From an uncultured Bacilli bacterium (GTDB lineage Bacteria > Bacillota_I > Bacilli_A > RFN20 > CAG-449), in contig CANQAG010000008.1 in the NCBI GenBank assembly GCA_947588815.1, positions 1 to 53,435 on the forward strand: a DNA stretch of 53,435 bases, in the 5' to 3' direction. Of this stretch, positions 53,280-53,435 are shown piece by piece. Below the pieces are notes generated by a model that was not told the origin of the DNA, did not search any database, and saw only the letters and a list, made by a program, of their open reading frames with translations. How positions within the stretch are numbered: the stretch's first letter is position 1; the number at the start of each line of letters is the position of its first letter. Both the position numbers and the translations under genes were made by a program.

Positions 53280-53435
53280 AATATGAGGGTGAATTTATAG
53301 AAAATTGTCCTTTTAGAAAAATATTATAGAATTTAAAAGATACCTATGTTAAGATAACTAACCTGACTTTTGGAGAAAAGGGCAAAAATAAAGGAAATTA
53401 TATCTAAAGATATAAAAGAGCAAAAATAACTAGAG
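53280..53435. other. AT-rich end of window without recognised gene
   Basis: No reading frame of note. GGTGAATTTATAGAAAATTG at 53289 echoes GGTGAATTTATCGAAAATCG at 52397, upstream of the small basic protein, so another such unit may start here. A short ATATCT/AGATAT inverted repeat lies near 53400. Confidence 0.4.

Overview
The window is a stretch of an AT-rich, Gram-positive type chromosome using the standard bacterial code (UGA is a stop, often in ATGA start/stop overlaps). It pairs Bacillus-type sporulation genes (spoIIGA, sigE with a pro-sequence, sigG with a TTG start) and a DAP-type murE with compact, heavily overlapping genes. I infer a member of the Bacilli, possibly one of the gut lineages near Erysipelotrichales/RFN20/RF39, but I cannot place it further from sequence alone.

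Layout. 1-2037: 3' part of a BspA-like leucine-rich-repeat surface protein with near-identical internal modules and a strong terminator. 2153-4049: a group IIC intron with its reverse transcriptase, inserted just after that terminator. 4247-10141: three consecutive secreted lipoprotein metalloproteases of the M6 (immune inhibitor A) type. 10181-16832: a possible 30-residue membrane peptide, ruvA, ruvB, a YrzE-type membrane protein, a DUF421 protein, a SpoVB-like flippase and a fused secDF. 16878-30012: recJ, then the division and cell-wall cluster (penicillin-binding protein, murE, mraY, murD, ftsW, murG, murB, divIB, ftsA, ftsZ). 30083-32652: spoIIGA, sigE, sigG, sepF. 32706-42468: ybeY, cdd, era, recO, glyQS, dnaG, rpoD, trmK, a nif3-like gene, ispH and a YqfQ-like gene. 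42626-49658: apt, relA, rluD-type synthase, a T-box leader, hisS, aspS. 49661-52342: a CshB-like helicase, a YqfT/DUF2624-like gene and ispG. 52499-53435: a small basic protein of unknown function, followed by two tandem copies of a small RNA unit on the minus strand.

The core is conserved housekeeping. Compared with the gene order of Bacillus subtilis, two separate ancestral blocks (ruvAB-yrzE-yrbG-spoVB-secDF-recJ-apt-relA-hisS-aspS and ybeY-cdd-era-...-yqfQ-cshB-yqfT-ispG) have been cut and interleaved, with the division cluster between. The genes work together in peptidoglycan precursor synthesis (MurE, MraY, MurD, MurG, MurB), septation (FtsQ/A/Z/W, SepF) and the mother-cell/forespore switch (SpoIIGA, SigE, SigG).

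The best candidate for something undescribed is the right edge: two ~95-nt RNAs, each with its own promoter, a shared folded core, compensatory changes in its stems, a different outer hairpin in each copy, and a U-tract terminator built from the closing stem. Other points of interest are the three M6 proteases, a terminator hairpin that contains the ribosome binding site of the next gene, and a T-box with overlapping Asp and His codons.
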